6,045 nucleotides of DNA. It comes from Deltaproteobacteria bacterium (lineage in GTDB: Bacteria > JAMCPX01). The notes under the pieces are model-generated. The model did not search any database, was not told where the DNA came from, and saw only the letters and a program-made list of their open reading frames with translations. The translations under genes and the position numbers were made by a program. This document shows positions 5,121 to 6,045 of this stretch, piece after piece. The stretch is from NCBI GenBank assembly GCA_023489065.1, contig JAMDCL010000110.1, positions 1 to 6,045 of the forward strand, in the 5' to 3' direction. Position 1 is the first letter of the stretch. Each line of letters opens with the position of its first letter.

Positions 5121-6045
5121 ATGGTTAACAAAAAATTACTCATTGCCGCGGTTTTTCCGATAGTGATGCATCTTATGCTTTTTGTTCCCCGGGCATTTTG
5201 CTTCACCCAAACGACGGTGTCCTCTGAATTACAGAAATATCAGGCGATCACTCCCACGGCCGCTGTTTCTCCAACGCAGGCAGCAACCGTGCCGTCCGGG
5301 ACAACCTTTGTGGATGCTCTGTATAATGCATGGGTCAGCAATGGCACGGCACAAAACGGCATCGAACAAAAAGTCCGCGAATTAAACGAAATAAAAATCA
5401 ATGACGGCTTTATGAATCTCTATCCCTACAGCTTCGTCTTGCTGGATAAATACAAAGAGCTCCACGTGAAAAAAATATTTGCACGATGCAATACTCCGTC
5501 ACCCTCGATGTCAGAACCGTACTTCGAACTTTCTTATTCCATGCTCCTGGGCAGGAAGGCGGACTATTCCCTTGCGGTCATAAACCTGTCGAAAGCCATC
5601 ACGGCCTTTTTCCAGGATCCCTACAATATCCTGAGGTTCGCTTCGAACAGACTCATCAATATTACCCTTTCAATCCTTGTCGTACTTTTTATCTTTTCCC
5701 TGCTCCTTATAATCAGATATTCGATGCAGATCTATTCGTCGATAAAGTTCTACCTCCCGGAGTATATGCCAGCGTATGCAGTTGCCTTGTTTTCAATCGT
5801 TGTTTTAGCGCTTCCGTTCCTGTTTGGAGCAGGGTTCCTTTGGCTTTTGGTCCTCTGGCTTTTTCTCACGTTTACCTATCAAAAAACAACGGAGCGTATC
5901 GTGAGTGCTGGATTCATAGTTTTTCTCGGCATACTTACGTTCGTATTGCTGATCATCGTTGCCACTATCTTAAAACCCGAGGAAGAACCCTTTACCGGTA
6001 TCATGAACATGCAATACGGGAATGTTTCTGCACAGGATATAAAAA
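5121..6045 (+). CDS. Secreted/membrane-anchored protein of unknown function (3' truncated by window edge)
   Basis: The frame is open from ATG 5121 to the right edge, 308 codons without a stop. I do not recognise the family. Residues 1-27 look like a Sec signal peptide or anchor (MVNKK, then a hydrophobic stretch ending PRAFC); no standard lipobox is present. A Thr/Ala/Pro/Ser-rich linker (about 43-62) follows, then a mostly helical soluble region (63-175), probably extracytoplasmic; its AxxNLSKAI stretch is faintly reminiscent of TPR-like repeats, but this is weak. Four hydrophobic segments lie near 177-199, 217-236, 238-253 and 259-283, after which an acidic stretch (KPEEEP) leads into a further soluble part that is cut off. 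The start is chosen because it gives a complete signal sequence; Met16 and Met19 would destroy it. No Shine-Dalgarno motif precedes it. It diverges from the synthetase operon across a 125 bp promoter region. Confidence 0.8.
   Translation, partial: MVNKKLLIAAVFPIVMHLMLFVPRAFCFTQTTVSSELQKYQAITPTAAVSPTQAATVPSGTTFVDALYNAWVSNGTAQNGIEQKVRELNEIKINDGFMNLYPYSFVLLDKYKELHVKKIFARCNTPSPSMSEPYFELSYSMLLGRKADYSLAVINLSKAITAFFQDPYNILRFASNRLINITLSILVVLFIFSLLLIIRYSMQIYSSIKFYLPEYMPAYAVALFSIVVLALPFLFGAGFLWLLVLWLFLTFTYQKTTERIVSAGFIVFLGILTFVLLIIVATILKPEEEPFTGIMNMQYGNVSAQDIK

Noticed and set aside
5182..5385. 67-codon + strand open frame, overlapping the start of the divergent gene
   Set aside because: It is out of frame with the long open frame from 5121, which has a signal sequence and membrane helices; the short one has no supporting feature.

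Overview
The window reads as chromosomal DNA of a Gram-negative bacterium. The gene set and protein style (long-tailed biotin carboxylase, FabI, FadD-like ligase, sirtuin, acylphosphatase) suggest an anaerobic Desulfobacterota- or Nitrospirota-like lineage, but this is inferred from general resemblance; no lineage marker is present. No transposase, integrase, phage gene or CRISPR array was seen, and gene density is normal.

Layout from left to right. (1) 1-680, + strand: the C-terminal part of a biotin carboxylase subunit, entering from the left edge. (2) 681-774: a short GC-rich convergent intergenic region holding hairpins, one followed by a T run that suits a terminator for the gene on its right. 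(3) 775-1551, - strand: fabI, enoyl-ACP reductase. (4) 1698-1789, + strand: a tRNA-His (GTG) gene with a TATAAT box in front, followed by an AT-rich hairpin that may stop transcription from both sides. (5) 1862-4995, - strand: a compact four-gene run, in transcription order an AMP-forming acyl-CoA synthetase, a Sir2-family NAD-dependent deacylase overlapping it by 11 bp, a small four-helix membrane protein of unknown role, and an acylphosphatase. A good sigma70-type promoter lies directly upstream. (6) 4996-5120: a divergent promoter region with an inverted repeat spanning both promoters. (7) 5121-6045, + strand: the first 308 codons of a secreted/membrane protein that runs off the right edge.

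How the genes fit together. Biotin carboxylase (malonyl-CoA or related carboxylation), FabI (last step of the fatty-acid elongation cycle) and the acyl-CoA synthetase (activation of free carboxylic acids) place the region in acyl-CoA and fatty-acid metabolism. The most notable point is the four-gene operon. The synthetase carries the C-terminal P-x4-G-K motif whose lysine is the known acylation switch in this enzyme class. The very next gene, translationally overlapping, encodes the type of enzyme that removes such acylation. The last gene encodes an enzyme that hydrolyses acyl phosphates, which are chemical donors for lysine acylation. A self-contained acyl-CoA ligase control module is a reasonable but untested reading. 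The unknown membrane protein in the middle of the operon and the unknown divergent membrane protein are the two genes without a function.
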